Assembly (NCBI GenBank): GCA_045617225.1
Contig: JAZLIC010000113.1
Span: forward strand, 1-5,348
Source of the DNA: JAZLIC01 sp045617225
GTDB taxonomy: Bacteria; Bacillota; Clostridia; Monoglobales; Monoglobaceae
Length of the DNA stretch: 5,348 bases
Direction of reading: 5' to 3'
The position numbers were made by a program, and so were the translations under genes. The notes below the pieces were generated by a model. It worked only from the letters and a program-made list of their open reading frames with translations. It was not told where the DNA came from and did no database searches. Below, in pieces: positions 5,216 through 5,348 of the stretch; the first letter of the stretch is position 1, and each line of letters begins with the position of its first letter.

Positions 5216-5348
5216 ATAGAAACAGCGGAGCCATTTGGGGAACGCCGAACCGCCGACCCGTTTGTATACAACCCATTTGGATACACAGGTGAGTATACCG
5301 ATACAGAAAGTGGACTTATCTACCTGCGTAATCGCTACTATGACCCGA
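5216..5348 (+). pseudogene. Rhs/YD-repeat core fragment without a start codon (runs off the window)
   Basis: The frame reads IETAEPFGERRTADPFVYN, then PFGYTGEYTDTESG, then LIYLRNRYYDP at the edge. This is the conserved Rhs-repeat-associated core signature (GEYTD, TGLIYLRxRYYDP type) found just before the variable C-terminal toxin of Rhs and WapA proteins. A TAG (5213-5215) sits directly upstream, and the 44 visible codons contain no ATG, GTG or TTG. The segment therefore cannot be the beginning of a normally initiated gene. It is either an orphan cassette, silent until recombined into a full-length rhs gene as known for rhs loci, or the remains of a disrupted gene. The toxin tip, if present, lies to the right of the window. 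Rhs homology appears to begin abruptly at about EPFG. Confidence 0.8.

Noticed and set aside
5199..5222. TTGACA as a -35 box for the Rhs-like segment
   Set aside because: No -10 box is found at 16-18 nt, and the downstream frame has no start codon.
1..5348. CRISPR array, tRNA or rRNA genes, riboswitch
   Set aside because: No regularly spaced direct repeats, no cloverleaf-like or conserved rRNA sequence, and no recognisable aptamer core was seen on either strand.

Overview
The window looks like chromosomal DNA from a low-to-moderate-GC Firmicute, most likely a clostridial gut-type organism. This is an inference from strong AGGAG-type ribosome binding sites, sigma-A-like promoters, an HPr-family protein and a Gram-positive-style YD/Rhs repeat fragment; no rRNA or other taxonomic marker is present. 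A block of ordinary housekeeping genes (about 585-4467) sits between two AT-rich accessory edges.

Left edge (1-459, + strand): the C-terminal part of a FokI-type type IIS restriction endonuclease. The cleavage domain is clear and its three catalytic residues are intact; the DNA-recognition half and any partner methyltransferase lie outside the window. It runs convergently into folD, and a bidirectional terminator hairpin (479-522) plus a second imperfect hairpin (524-572) separate them.

Core block: on the minus strand ygiQ (radical SAM protein, 3240-1306) is followed by folD (1430-585). The two reading frames overlap by 125 nt, so the start of folD also encodes the strongly basic YgiQ tail; they are probably one operon with coupled translation. 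The ygiQ start has no Shine-Dalgarno sequence and its best promoter would give an essentially leaderless mRNA. Divergent from ygiQ, on the plus strand, are a Cof-type HAD phosphatase (3333-4157) and an HPr-like protein (4210-4467). The HPr has the phosphocarrier His15 but Arg at position 46 in place of the regulatory Ser. A rho-independent terminator closes this unit.

Right edge (about 4515-5348): a near-consensus extended -10 promoter with a palindrome filling its spacer precedes a 548-bp unit bounded by perfect 27-bp inverted repeats (4641-4667 and 5162-5188). The unit carries one AT-rich gene of unknown function, a 129-residue protein with a single N-terminal membrane segment. Just beyond it begins an Rhs/YD-repeat core fragment with no start codon and a stop directly upstream; it runs off the window. 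A 13-bp sequence at the inner tip of each inverted repeat recurs at the start of the Rhs-like coding segment. This edge resembles an Rhs polymorphic-toxin region with an orphan cassette, or a mobile or invertible unit. It is the most unusual part of the window.
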